A stretch of 64,000 nucleotides of DNA from Triops longicaudatus (Eukaryota > Arthropoda > Branchiopoda > Notostraca > Triopsidae). The stretch covers positions 1-64,000 of the forward strand of contig JAGQDJ010000129.1 in assembly GCA_022885665.1 (NCBI GenBank), given 5' to 3'. The translations under genes were made by a program, and so were the position numbers. Under the pieces are notes generated by a model that saw only the letters and a list, made by a program, of their open reading frames with translations, was not told the DNA's origin and made no database searches. This document shows, piece after piece, positions 22,601-34,771 of the stretch (positions within the stretch are counted from its first letter, which is position 1; each line of letters starts with the position of its first letter).

Positions 22601-25600
22601 TTGCCAGCAGTAAGTGAAAACCATACCGGCCAAGTGATTGTACACCAAGGTCCTTTCGCTGTTGCTGCCGCTGTGGTAGTCGCTAGTGAACCAGAACTTC
22701 AAATGTAGGTCGAACAGGTATTTCCATGCAAAACAGCTTTACCAAAGTCTGATGAATAGTTATTATAGTAGGACTTGCCCTTAACGTTGCATAGCGGGCT
22801 GGTAAACGGTTAAAAAGAAAACAATTAAGTCTGCGAAAGAGAAAGCGATAGATGCTGTAGAAAGGAAACGATGACCATTGAGGGAATCTTATAATTCCGG
22901 TCAGGAAACACGACTTCCCAAATCTCCAATTGTCAGCTTTCAGAACCATGCAAATGGATTTTTTCAAATATTTTTAATCATGTCAGCAAAATAAAAATAA
23001 AAAAACGCTTATTTTAAGTTCCATCTGAGGCCGAGAAACGTTACGTCATTACTTAAAACAGTCACTTTCTCCCACTAAATTCTCGCAGTATGTCAAGGCT
23101 TTTTGGGAAATAAATATTTCGCGCGTACACGCCGTTTAGCTACTGGTAACCAAAAACCGTTAATCCAAGAAGATTACTGCAATTCTAGGGCCACACCCTT
23201 TTTAGAGTTAAAAGAAACGAGAAATGCGTTCACAAGTCGGCAAGGACTACCAAGGTAACTCGAATCAGACGCAACTTCGTTTTGTCGCCTTTCCAATGGC
23301 CTTCGCCGTCTCGAGTCGAATAGCATCCAAAAACAAGCAATAGACCAAACCAGACACATAAGTATGGTCAATGTGTGCACACACACATGACCGGTATGTC
23401 TTGTTGGCATGCTCAATCTACCGGGGGTTTTGTCAAGATAAGAACGACAATTCCTTTTTTTGCATAAAGGCCTTCTCTAGCGTCATTTAACTTGGCCTCA
23501 GGGGCAGGAAAAAGGTAAAAGGGAAGAAAAGAGAAAGTTTTCCTCTTCTTACCACTGGGTCGTTTTTTCTTCCAAGCCGATGTGGGACTCTCGCTCGATT
23601 TGAAAACGTACGAAGGTTTACGGCGAGAAAGCCTTCTTGGTTTCGAAAGCGAAAGTGTCTGGCATTACGCGCGTTGCACGTAACTATAAGCCTAGACAGT
23701 CCCTACAGTACTTCCCCACAAAGGCAACCACACCTGATGACTTACTTGGATTAGGCTAATACTGATGCAGTACGTCGTATATGACGTGTCGTCATGAGCA
23801 ATTATGTAAAGTATGACCCGGAAATCCCTGTAATAGAGCTGTTGTGCGCCCTGCATCGGACTGGAAACTGTGTCACAGGAACGCCGACGCTCATCATAAA
23901 TTCCTTTCACTTTTAATTTCAATGATGGTGGCGGCAGTATTTATGCAAACGCTTGGAAAATGAAGTAGGTAAACGCTGTTCTTACTACGAAGCGCAATTT
24001 ATGTGTGCTATCCTTTTTGGGCCACAGGGAAAGATTTGTAAGTGAAAACCTCGAGCTATACAGTACCCAGAGCCGCGCTTTAATATACCAAGGAATTCCA
24101 CGTTTCGCTGTGCGCGATAGCCAACCTCGCTCAGAGTACACGCTTTCGATGGCCTTCCAATGGCTCTTCGAATTTCCCGCTTGACTGATCCAAGTTCTGC
24201 TGGAGACTGTTGGCAACGAAAATCGCCCTAGCTTAGGCCACATGATGCTTAGGAACGTGTCCTTCGCATAAAAGACGACCTATTGCCCCCAAAAAAGCTA
24301 ACCTGACGAAACAGGCCGACGTGGCAGTTTGCTTAACAATGACAGTTTCACACTATAGGGTTTGTGAACGAATTTTCAACGACACAACAACGAATGTTAC
24401 TGCTGGGCGTTGACATGTGATCTGACGTACTCACATAATAATAAGATACTCGTGTAACGTTTTAACCACGTCTGGTGCCAAGTCTGCATTATGCTGCAAA
24501 ATTTGCATACGTGCCTAAAAACTGGCAGTCTTAGGGTCGTTTGAAACTTCGATGTTAATTTTTAACTTTTCGAAGTGGAAGCTTTAGAGTCACACATTTC
24601 CAGCAATCCCGCAGATATTCTAAATTTTGCAATGTCCAAGTTCTTTCTTGTAAAGTAGAGATTAAATTCAGTGACTTGGAATTCCATGCGCGAATTCCTA
24701 AGTACCCTATATAGTCATCCGATGAACAGGTGTACGTTCATTTTCATGGTTCTCTAAGCGCCTTGCATTTACTCCTACAGTTCGTTCGATTGCTTGTTTC
24801 AGTACACGTAAGCTGGATGGCGACGATTTGGTGTCCCGCGTAACTAGATACCAGCACTGACGCTTTTTTTCCCCCCTTGTTTTCTAGCTGAACTGGGCCG
24901 AGCCCACATTGCGTGCGGAGGTGAAAAAAAAAGTGCCTATATAGAGCAGCTTTCTACGGCCTTGCTTTTTGTGACACAACTATCGAAAAGCTAAACTAGT
25001 CTTACTCCTTTTCCCGAACCGAACCAAACGCCAAACCCTTCGTTTCGGTCTGGCGTGGCATGTTTTAACAATGAGACATGCAATCACCGCCTCTCTCTCA
25101 ATTTCCCTTTCTTTGCATGTATGCTGATCTATGGCATACTGTTACCGTCAATATTACTGACAAATGAAAAGAAAAAAAAAAGAAGGCTGTCCGACGAACA
25201 CTGCCCATTCCAGGTCAGCATCCTGTGGAGAGATTATGTTCCCGCTCTCTCTCTCTGTCCGATGGAAAAACTGTAGCTCGTAACTTTTCTTAACTACTAG
25301 CCAGCTGTCTTTTGTAATTTCACTTTCTCCCCTTATTAAGCGCACTACTTGCAGCTCGAGGGTTTCTGAGCAAGCTTTCCCTATCATTTCACCATCCCTG
25401 TGTGCCTACGTTTTTGAAATATTGGCCTCTCCCACTATCTCAAGCGAAAGATCCACTGGAGAAAGACAAACAGATCGGTCAAAACAATGAGATGGGATAT
25501 TACCTGGGTCGTTTGCTTGGAGTTGGACCGTCTGCAGATGGGAGCATTGGCGCTTACGATCTTGCTCTAGCCAGGTGAACAAAAACGTCTTGGGCACTGG

Positions 25601-25711
25601 GTGAAGCTGCTCCAGTAGGTTTCGTAACGCCAGCACCTGTTGGACGCCACCGTCACTCGGGTACAGATCTTGAGCTATCGGACATGGACTGCAACAGTCT
25701 GAATGCCGCAT
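16694..25711 (-). CDS. SAMD4 (smg): Smaug / SAMD4 translational repressor
   Basis: Smaug binds stem-loops (Smaug recognition elements) in messenger RNAs through a SAM domain and represses or destroys them via CCR4-NOT, in the cytoplasm. Eight coding exons on the minus strand: 25711-25504, 19926-19680, 19505-19354, 19282-18395, 18291-18093, 17456-17255, 17169-16993, 16918-16694. Together they make 2,298 nt, 765 aa plus stop, and all seven junctions keep frame. Exons 1-3 encode the N-terminal dimerisation region and the following SMG-type helices (LLTYAFLHPAFSSEEKR then SLAQWVQQLDERV). The SAM domain is at about 296-358 (MKDVPSWLKSLRLHKYAG; GVTKGARHKIALSIQRLRER, the basic RNA-contact side). Exon 5 carries the conserved VCTQLLVS/HEAFALHQKKRLASWKEQ segment. 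The end, INHRLESLCLSMTEHALG, is typical of animal homologues. RRSNSLTPP may be a phospho-site. The ATG is preceded in frame by TGA TAA within the same exon, which begins at 25736 after a TTGCAG acceptor, so more 5' UTR lies upstream. The exon 3 and exon 5 donors (GTCTGA, GTGGTT) are weak. Confidence 0.95.
19927..25503 (-). other. Smaug intron 1 (5.6 kb)
   Basis: The largest intron of the Smaug gene. I see no conserved coding region, RNA gene or complete transposon inside. Open frames at 21672-22325 and 23941-24243 have no recognisable homology. It could hold promoters or enhancers, but nothing in the sequence shows this directly. Confidence 0.6.
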
Positions 25712-27269
25712 AATCGAGCCTTATCAACGTCTTCTACTGCAAGCAGACAGAAACCGAATATAAATCAACGACTCAATTGTCTTTATGTTGTACACTTTTT
25801 GACAACGAATCGAAGCTTTAATTAATGTAGCATGATTAACAAAGTCAAAAATGGTCCCACAACTATCCATTGCTTGCTTTCATATAACTACATGGGAGAA
25901 AACTTTACCGAACTGCCACCAGAGGTCGAAAATGCCGGATTACATAGGAAGTATGCCACATAAGACATCGAGATCAAATTTAAACAAATCTAGGCAAGCG
26001 AACTGCAGCTAATGACTGAAACTAAAGAATGACTGAAACTGAGATTAAATTTCCGTTCTAAAAGAGTAACAAACTATAAAAAAACGTAAAACGCCCTGTA
26101 ATGAGCTACCTGTCTCATTGGGAATAGCTAATTAAGACTTCTTATGCTAACTTTACTACGCACTGAAAAAGCTCAGCAAACCAAATATACATCTAGAAAC
26201 ATAGCACAAAAGCTATAGAAAATTTGGAAGTCTTTAACAAAACAGCGTGCATGTAAACGTACTCCTAAATTCTCAGAGTTCAGTTCTTTCCTCGTTAGTT
26301 AAATATAAAATATTCCCTCACAAGGAACAATTGGATTCGATGCTTCGGCGAGCAAAATTTTTGCTTTGCTCTTGATAGTGGACAACGAGATATTGTTCAG
26401 CATTCGTCGGCGCACACAGAAATGGAACACGTGGCGTTAAGCAATCCAACACTAGTTGCGTTCACTAGATGTCTCGCCGTTTCTGACATGGTGAAATTTT
26501 TTTATCGTGTCTACTTCACAAACTCAAGTTCCTTATGGAAAAACTCATGTCTATATTGAACGTAAAGCAGAACTATTTTAACGCAACTGATTACGGAACA
26601 TGGCATTTCTAAACAAAGTAATGTTTTAGTCAGATGGCGTAGCCGGCCATCAACACGGCGTTGCATTATCTTGTACGCTGAAACACGTCAGTGATCTACT
26701 CGTTTCAATACTTATTTTATAGCTTGAAAATTTAATTTCACAAATGAATAAAGGTTTCGAGAAATTCTCCGAATCAACTACACAAAATAGCGTACGGTCA
26801 GAAAGCGCTACGAGACCCGTTTTAGATAGTTTTGAATGCAATACCACTAAGGAATATCTGAACATTAAATGAAGTATTTTTGAAATGACAAGAATCTAAG
26901 TTAATTGATTTCGTTTAGAGCTTTTCTAACTCGAATCAAATTCAAGTCAAAGCCAGTTTGATTTTTCGAATCTACACTTTCACGAGAGGTGAGGGTAGTA
27001 CCAAAACCCACACATGTTCTTAGTTAATAGAGTCGCACTGTGGTAGTTACGAAGAAACCTTTTCAAGCCAACTGTTCTAAGAAGTCAATTCTATTTTTCC
27101 CAAAGTCAATTTTTTAAAATCAATCTGATTTCATTTCAATTCAACTATTTTAAAGCAACGAAAAATATCAATTCAAATTAATCGAAAATGAACTGAATTT
27201 ATTTCAAATTCGTTCAGAATCGAATGTTGGTGTCTTTGTTCATTAGAATAAACGCCCCGTGGACTAGTA

Positions 27270-27345
27270 GGTTTAGATAGGTTTAATTAGGTTATGTTAG
27301 GTTATGTTAAGTTACTTTCGGTTAGATTAGACATATTAAGCTACG
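27270..27345. repeat. Degenerate TTAGGT-like repeat
   Basis: Repeated words such as TAGGTTATGT, TTAGGTTATG and GGTTTAGATAGGTTT, all built around TTAGG. It resembles decayed arthropod-type telomere motif sequence or the simple GTTAGGTTAG repeats common in insects. It is interstitial and short. Confidence 0.5.
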
Positions 27346-27419
27346 TTAATTTAAATATGCAAAGTTTTCACGTTAGAGGCCCACAAAACCAAAAACAAAC
27401 GGTTAGAAACACTGTAATG

Positions 27420-27545
27420 CTAATGGTAAACTGTAACGCGTTTTAACACCTTTTTATTTGTGTGTGTGTGCAAAAAATGGTCGCGTTTTTTTTTAAAAAA
27501 AAAAAATCTTACAAATCTCAACTGATCTACTTGTCCTGATGCTAA
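27420..27545. repeat. Dispersed repeat, copy 1
   Basis: Shares GTAAACTGT-A/G-ACGCGTTTT and, after an A-rich stretch, AATCTTA..AATCTCAACT and ATCTACTTGTC with 46512-46605. The middle differs by a TG microsatellite here and a long A run there, so it is an interspersed repeat with an unstable A-rich core. Confidence 0.75.
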
Positions 27546-27681
27546 GTATTGCGAAAGTTTGGCTCAGAAAGCTCTTGGGGCTGAGAAAAGCGTCCACGAA
27601 CTAAACCCACCAGAGCAACGGGGCGTGTGACAAAGCTCCACAATTTTGATTTCGTTCAAGTTCTTGTTCATAAAGCGTCTA

Positions 27682-27685
<4 letters not shown>

Positions 27686-27726
<41 letters not shown>
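27686..27726. repeat. Poly-A tract
   Basis: About 41-43 uninterrupted A, ending just before a strong hairpin (27744-27774). Confidence 0.95.
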
Positions 27727-27729
<3 letters not shown>

Positions 27730-27743
27730 CGCCAAAAGTCGTG

Positions 27744-27774
27744 TCCGGCTTACAGGACTCGAATGTAAGCCGGA
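27744..27774. other. Perfect 11-bp hairpin
   Basis: TCCGGCTTACA pairs perfectly with TGTAAGCCGGA across a 9-nt loop, in otherwise AT-rich sequence and right after a long A tract. It could be the end of a small transposon or an RNA hairpin; nothing else supports either. Confidence 0.8.
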
Positions 27775-29422
27775 ATATTTTGATACTAAGTGTTCAGTTT
27801 CTATCAGTTCAAAACCTGGTGTAGCTCGAAGTGGTAAGTACAAATTAAGACTTCCAACTATAATGCTGTAATGGCCAAATACACAAAAAAGAGTAATTCA
27901 AGCCTACTTAGACCTCAGGAATACGAAACACTGTCTTTTTTAAAATGTAAAATCTATGTCTCATATCTAATAAACTTTGTGAACTGAACACTCGGGTAAC
28001 TTCCGTTTTGCATATTGACAAATCCTAGCCCGGTTCAACGCTCTATGTATTGAGATATTATGAAAGAAAATTGGCACTAATCAAACATGCTAAGGACAAA
28101 GCATTAATGGTGATCGAAGCCAAAAAACTATTTGACGTCATAGGGTGGATTACTGCAGTTACTAGGCCACTTGTTTCGACGCACGGAGTCACATTAGGGT
28201 TTTTAAAAACCAGCTCCCGGTTCAGATTAAACCCCGAATACGTTTTGCCTAACCGAAAAAAATGAAAGATCCATAAACTAGCGACCTGCATAACATTCCA
28301 AGGACAGAAACTAGCACGTGCGATCTGAGCACAAGAGGCGGACCAAAATAACAACCATCGTATAAGTCGGCCAGCCGGATGGGATGGCTGCAGCCCTTCA
28401 CATCTTCGCATCTTGCAGCTTCTCCTCAGAATTTATACACGCAACTATTACTGCTTGTCCTCTTACATCCTTACAAGTCCTGCTTTTTTTACGAACTTCA
28501 ATGTCCCCAACTTCCTGTTTAAATAAAACGCACAAAAACGGCAACCTGACTGTAGTCACGTTTGCTGCCGAATAAAAGTTACACACGTGATAATATGTGA
28601 ATAGATCTGAGTGTGATATTTCAGGTAGTTTTCTGCCTCTACACATTATATGTGAATGGAATTGTTACCTTGTGTGGAAAGGCTGACAAACAAGACCCAC
28701 GTAATCAATAGAATCCCATACACAGACCACCAAACACGGCACACATGTATGTCTTATATCTTGTAGGGGGTTCAATACAATGTTCCAACTCAAGTAATAG
28801 CTTGTGATGATGCCAGTTTCGCTAAGACATGGCACACCTTGACGGATGTCCAAGCTAAACTGACGACAAGACAAGCATGAAGACTGCACCTGCCTAATTG
28901 ACGCCTCAATATATTTATAACCTTCGACCTCCTCAAAGAACGATGTATCTTTCCCTCCACCCCCTTTAAATTGCAAAAGGGGAGGTTATTGGACTGATTT
29001 GCGTCGCAAATTACTGAGAGGGTACCTTTTCTCAGGAAAACGACTTCGCCTTGACCTCGAGCACATACATACATAATTCTCTAGATGACCTCACTTGACC
29101 TTTGGTATTAATAGGAAAGATGAGATTGATGTGAGCAAGATAAGTGTAAATATACTGTTGTACCATATTATACTAGATAGCAACTCCCAAACCTGTAATG
29201 GAGCGACATTTGCAACCCCCCACCCAGCTACTAAACCTTTAAAATGCCAAGAAACCTAGAATAATCCTTGGAAAGGACCGAGACAGCCCCAAGGTGACAA
29301 GCGACCAATTAAAAGCTATGCTAATCTTATGACAAAAGGGTGGCGTTGCCGCAAGCGAGGCCTCATTCCAACGAAAACGAAAGTGGTCAAATTTTTCTTG
29401 TAAAGCGCCCATTGGCACTGAC

Positions 29423-29509
29423 AAGGCTCTGTTCACACGTACATGGATACGCAAGTTTGTCTAGCACCCTTCAATACTCCAGATAAATGTATTGTGTGAA
29501 CAAAGCCTT
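29423..29509. mobile_element. 87-bp palindromic MITE-like element
   Basis: The left end AAGGCTCTGTTCACAC and the right end, reversed, AAGGCTTTGTTCACAC match at 15 of 16 positions, and the similarity extends a few bases inward. It is tiny and has no coding potential. The flanks show no obvious target duplication. Confidence 0.75.
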
Positions 29510-31393
29510 AGCCAAGGTGAAAGTTATCTAACAAGGCCAATCGAAAACTTTTTCTGACATTTTTTTCGGGGAGGGGGTCCTTAGCGACTTTCATTTTCAA
29601 TATCAAGACCACTTCAAGGTAATCCATTCATACTCTTCCCACTCCACCCCCACCTCCTGCCCCGTAAAAAAAGTAGGTAAATATTGCAATGGCCCAGTTC
29701 CTGAATGAATCAAGATCTGGAGTTCCAAGGTTAGCTTAATTGGATACAGGAGAATGAGAAACAATGACAATACGATTCAATAGATTAAGACGAGAAGAAG
29801 CATACAGGGGTAGGAGAAAAACCACGACTGTTCAAATGAACGTCTCAAAATAAGTCTCATGGGAACTTCTGAGAATACAGCATACTATTATTTTTACATG
29901 TACACGGAAGATGAAAGAAACTTCTTTACCTGATCATGATAAACAGCATGTTATAATCCTTGTCTACTCCACTGTGAATAATAATAACAAACTAATATCA
30001 CCAACAGGGGGACTTGTCCCAGTTTTCACTTTCACTGGAAAAATACCACATGAACGTCTCCCAACGCCGCCATGACGCTAAGCCTAGGAGTCTGCGACGT
30101 CATCGTTCAGCGGCAGATTTGAACCGACGTGCAGTTAAAATCGCGCATTGCGTGAAGAGTGTGATGTGAATTTGTATTGGCAACTTTTAATAAAACGAGA
30201 GTGTTCCACTAAATTTATAGATTTTTTAATGAATATTCTCATTATGTTAAGACTCCGGTACAGAGCGAGTAATCTACATCTCACGGCTGTTTGGCTATGC
30301 GGCGGACATACCCTACTTTACGATATATTATATCCCAAGGCCCTTGAATAATATGTTTTATATCTAGCCTGAACTAGGTTTGTTTAGTGTAGTATTCCTA
30401 AAATGCTGAAATTCGTCAAGCAGCTTACGTGTTATAGGAACGTCCCAACTTTCTGTGGAAGTTTTTCAAATCGATTTAAATAGATTGCAAGTTTGAGAAC
30501 CAAATTTTCAACAAATCCTCTTTTTAGAATGTTGTTTGATTAATCGTTTTCCTTATGTGTTGCCACACTTATACAAAACAAAAGCAACATACTTACACAA
30601 AAGCAAGTCTGCAGACCATCGAGTTCATGCGAAAAAGACCTTGTAAGGACAAAACAGACAAAAAGAAATACTTGTGATATAAGAAATGCCTTAGAGGCAT
30701 AACAACTCTAGGTGCCATAATTTGTCAGTGGAGTTTTACTTTGAAATACAGTTTTAGTTCATGTAAGTACAAAAGCTGTTTAGAAGCTGTTGATTCTACG
30801 TTCGTTGCAGCAATTAGTTTTCTGGTTATGCATTCTTAAAGTTTCGTGAGAATTTCCGTACAAGCATACGACCAGTCAATAAATACCTGAGATATTTCTG
30901 TCATGCACCCCCCCCCTCCCCCTCATCTGCTGTACAAATTTTCTCCAGCGTCAACGAGCTTGGCTCATGCGGGATGGTAATACAAACAAACAGAGACCTG
31001 GTGGTCAGTTATCCATACCTTACATTAAAAAAAGCTTTATTATGGGACATCATAAGAAAGTGCAAAAGGTAATGGCAAAATCTTCCATATCACTTTGTGG
31101 TCCTATATACCATCATCGAAGGTTGCGGATTTTTCTACTAAGAGAAATGCAAAGATTGACAGGAGACACGCTTGTGGCTATATTGTCCAAGCAACGGTAA
31201 TACCCGCTATAAGAAGCTTATGTTTTCAATAACTTCCATGGAACTACAGGATACGAGGTATTAGTGGATTATGTTTAAAGAGTGAATTATTTTAATTGTT
31301 TTATTTATCTACTGTCTTGTCATAACCTATCCTCCGCAGTGCACGAAAGGCTATCAAACAATAGATAATTCTTAATTTAGACTGTATTTATAC

Positions 31394-31399
31394 TTTATT
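31394..31399 (-). promoter_or_regulatory. Polyadenylation signal of the GCC1 gene
   Basis: AATAAA on the minus strand (TTTATT on plus), 45 bases after the GCC1 stop codon. Confidence 0.6.
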
Positions 31400-31443
31400 A
31401 CACAACTCTTCAACAGGCACTGGAATTGGAACGTCACTTCACG

Positions 31444-34158
31444 CTAATGTTTCCATGTTGGATAAAATTTCTGCACCGCCTTCACTTCCTTGGGCGAAAA
31501 TTCTAAAATGGTGGATATTGCGTTCAACATCGGTGCTTGTGCCTTGGAATCCGACTGCGTTAGAAAACCCATCACTACATTCTTCAAATATTCCATATTG
31601 GCTGCTTCTCTAGACTGATTCCTTTCAAGACTGCAACCAAAGATTTAACATAAAATGAGTTTAAAAAAATGTTTAAAATAAATTGCTAAATACAGTCGCC
31701 AGAAATATTAGTTACCGACAAATTTGGTCCTTGAATTTTTCAGTTTCTTCTCTAAATTTGTTTTCTTTAGCCACATGGGCCAACTGCAATTCCCTCAGGG
31801 CATTTTCTAACTGTCTTCGTATCCTTCTGAGGTTGGTTAATTCCACTTCTTTCCTTGACAAATCTTCTACATAGTGTAAAATTTGACCTCCACTAGCTGA
31901 AGCTCCGCCAGTTATCTCGAAAGCCACGTCCAAGGGCGGACAGTTTTGCGTAGGCAGAACGGCGACCACATTTTCCAGGTTACTCTTTCCTGTCAACGAG
32001 GGACCGCTTAAGATAGCTTTCAAATTAGCGATTTCTTGATCTTTGTCCTCCAACAATGCCAACGTTCTTTCACGATGCTTTTCTACTTGATACTCCAAGT
32101 CAACAATTCGTCTCCGGCTATCGTGTTCCAAAGTGTTCACTTCTTCCTTTAAAGCCTCGCGTTCCGCCGTCCACGCCTAGATATAACACTTTTCCTCACT
32201 ACTACAACAAGACCAAAAGTTTTAACAACTACCTCACGCAATTTTTGTAACACTTCTTGATGTTCTAGATACGCTTCCGCGAGTTGAATTTCCAGATTTT
32301 TCGCCTTGGCAGACAGTCTCTCAACTTCGCGCGCGTCCACGCCAGTACCCGGCTCCGTTTGAAAGGATTCACTATTCAGAAAGGGTATTAGGAAACCTTT
32401 AGCAGACAAATTAATCTAAAAATAACAGTATAAAATGCCCTACAATGTAAACGACGCAAAGGCCAATGAAACTGCACTTGTCAGGCTAATTTATGTGAAA
32501 CGCTGAATTTGTCTAAAAGTACTAACAAAACTTAGACCATGCGCATTCTTTCTTAACAGTTCCCTGGCAATCTTAGAACATGAAGAAATAATAACCAAAT
32601 GAGGCTGAGGTTGCCAGGGAACTACTTAAAGAATGCTGAGTCAGGTTAGCGTTTGCTAACATGATTTCAGTAGCGAAAAAACTGTTTACGGTATATACTT
32701 TTCTCTTCTCAAGCTGTCCATTTCCTCCTTTAGGCGTTGAAATTCCATTAAACATAGCGTATGATCGACGGGCGGACCTGGAGCAATGCCGTTTTCGAGA
32801 AATATGCCTATCAGTCATGAAAGCAACAGGAAGATACAAGTTCACAGAATTGGTTCAAGCATTATTGAGCTACTTTCGAGATCCAGGGGTTGTTTTAACT
32901 GTTCGTTTTTCTTCATTAAAACATCTTTCAGCTTAAGTATGCTTGTGACAGTGTGCTGCACCTCGGCGTTGAAATCTGTGAAGGTTTCTCGACTTCCAGT
33001 GGGTCCTTTTGTACCAGGGCTTGATTCGCGAACTTCAAAAGAGGTTAGCTGCTCCTTCAGAATTGAGATGCATTCCAGGTCTTGCTGTCTTAGTCGTTCA
33101 TATTCTCCCAAGGTTATAGAAAGCTCGGCGAGTTTGGATTCCAACGTCGCGACGCAACTTTCGTGGGCTTCAATTTGTTCTCTAGTCTGATGCTCTACTT
33201 CCAAAACCCGGTCAGCTTCTTGCTGAAGGGCGGCACTGAGCTGTAGCTTAAGTGCGTCCATTTCGGCTTGTAGCTGAGGAATAAGAGGATCGGGCGTGGA
33301 AGCGCTGTCCAGCTTGCTCTTCATGGCTTCTAAGCTGGAAGACAGGTCACGATTCTTCCTTTCTAGAGCCTCCGCCCTGAGCCGTTCTTCGTTATAGGTT
33401 CGCTGCAGCTCTTTGATGGTATTTTGCTGACCTCCAAGTTCTCGTTCGTGACTAGCTCTTTCATCCACAAGCTGGGATTTGAGCGACTGGATAAGAGCTG
33501 CATTTCGTTGATGCGCAGATTCAGCTTGCTGACAAGCAGCTGCGAGCGACTTCTGCAACTGTTTGAGAAAGACATTACAGTTTTAGACCACATTTTATAT
33601 TTACAGCAAAATTTGCACTTCATCTTTTTCTAGTAGAAGTTGTTTTCTGTCGTTCTGGAAGGCGGACTCAATACGCGATTTTTCTTTGCTTATCGTGGCT
33701 AAAGAGGCCGAAAGTGTACTTATTCTCGATTTTAAAACATCTAAAGACTCCTCGTCACCCGGTTCCGACATAGAATCCTGCGACAAGAGGAAAAGTCAGC
33801 CCTGAATGCTACCCATTATTTGCTTCAATAGGATACCTGAGATTGTGATGCGTTACTTTCCACATCGCTGTCTTGGTTTTTGGCAGATCCATTAGTAACC
33901 ACAGGTTCAGCTTTGCTTCCCGAAGTTCCAGCAGCAGCAGCTACGGCTTCAAAACTCGATTTAAGCGCTTCTTTTTCTTTCTGCAGACTTTTGTATGCCT
34001 GGACAAGATCTAAATGACGTGTGACCACTCTTGTTAGTTGGTATTCGTTTAATTAAAAAAAAACTTGCGTGACTACCTTGAAGTTTCCGTTTGTAACGAA
34101 TTAGCTGCTCTTGCTGCTGTTGTATTACGTTATTTAATTCTTGCTCTTTTCTAGACAT
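31444..34158 (-). CDS. GCC1: GRIP-domain golgin, GCC88 type
   Basis: Golgin that tethers vesicles at the trans-Golgi network; its C-terminal GRIP domain binds Arl1-GTP. Eight exons on the minus strand: 34158-34077, 34009-33837, 33777-33619, 33558-32874, 32807-32699, 32371-32233, 32176-31716, 31630-31444. This gives 1,995 nt, 664 aa plus stop, in frame throughout; the human protein is about 775 aa. The N-terminus, with QQQEQLIRYKRKLQ and LVQAYKSLQKEKEALKSS, is the GCC1 signature. Most of the protein (about 90-600) is heptad-rich coiled coil with few prolines. The GRIP domain at about 612-655 has MEYLKNVVMGFLTQ with the conserved Tyr, followed by MLNAISTILEFSPKE. The exon 3 donor is the least certain: GAA|GTGCAA keeps the coiled coil in frame, while the better-looking GTAAAT 14 nt on would break it. 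Introns are mostly 56-85 nt. The gene is head to head with the tetraspanin. Confidence 0.94.
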
Positions 34159-34771
34159 TTGTATTAAATATTTAGAAGTGCTGTGCAGGCAAGTGTCATA
34201 ATAGACACGTCAACAACACGACCATACATTCAATCGGGCGGAGCTTGGAATCCCAGCAATTTTACTATAGCCATGGAAATATACCGTGAAAATCCTTAAG
34301 GACGCGTAAAACTTAATTGTATTACATCAGCAGATACTCATAGACGAGAAGTGCATGAAAGTAACTTCGGTATTTCTCTAAGTTATATAGCTAGTCGAGG
34401 AAAACTGACAAATTCTTTACTTTAATGTTACGAGCCTGAATTCAAACAATCCGCGAAACGATGCTTCTTGGAGCTGCTAGCGCTCTCTAGTAGCTAAGGT
34501 TTTCTCTAAATATTCCTGGTACTTGTTCCTGCTACTCGTCAGCAGCACTTGTTGGGAAGGAAATCCTGCACTGCAGTTGAGTCACTGTGGCAAGGTATTG
34601 CCAAACGTCAACGAACCCGAAACTTGAACACGTCAAAGAGGAAGGTGTGTTCTACCGAACAGGATCCCTTTATAAGTTTTTCGTTTCCTCAACTTCCCCA
34701 GTCGTCGTTAGAACATTGTTTTAATCCTGTAGTGAATTGTAGAAGCCCATTTTCAAACAAATATTTCCATA
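34159..34771. promoter_or_regulatory. Shared divergent promoter region
   Basis: Only 613 bp separate the start codons of GCC1 (minus) and the tetraspanin (plus). The interval must contain both 5' UTRs and core promoters unless non-coding first exons lie elsewhere. I see no clear TATA box at a fitting distance, so initiation could be TATA-less. No coding frame is supported in it. Confidence 0.6.

Larger units (their letters stand above)
25737..31390. other. Intergenic region with repeats, no gene recognised
   Basis: 5.6 kb between the Smaug start and the GCC1 3' end. It contains a TTAGGT-like stretch (27270-27345), a dispersed repeat with A tract (27420-27545), a 47-nt A run, an 11-bp hairpin (27744-27774), a small palindromic element (29423-29509) and a C-rich run (30906-30923). 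The upstream non-coding exon of Smaug probably lies somewhere in it. Frames at 28050-28411 overlap on both strands and show no family I know. Confidence 0.5.

Noticed and set aside
28050..28411. Overlapping frames on both strands (71 and 117 codons)
   Set aside because: No known family, no splice support, and each explains the other only as a mirror; left as intergenic.
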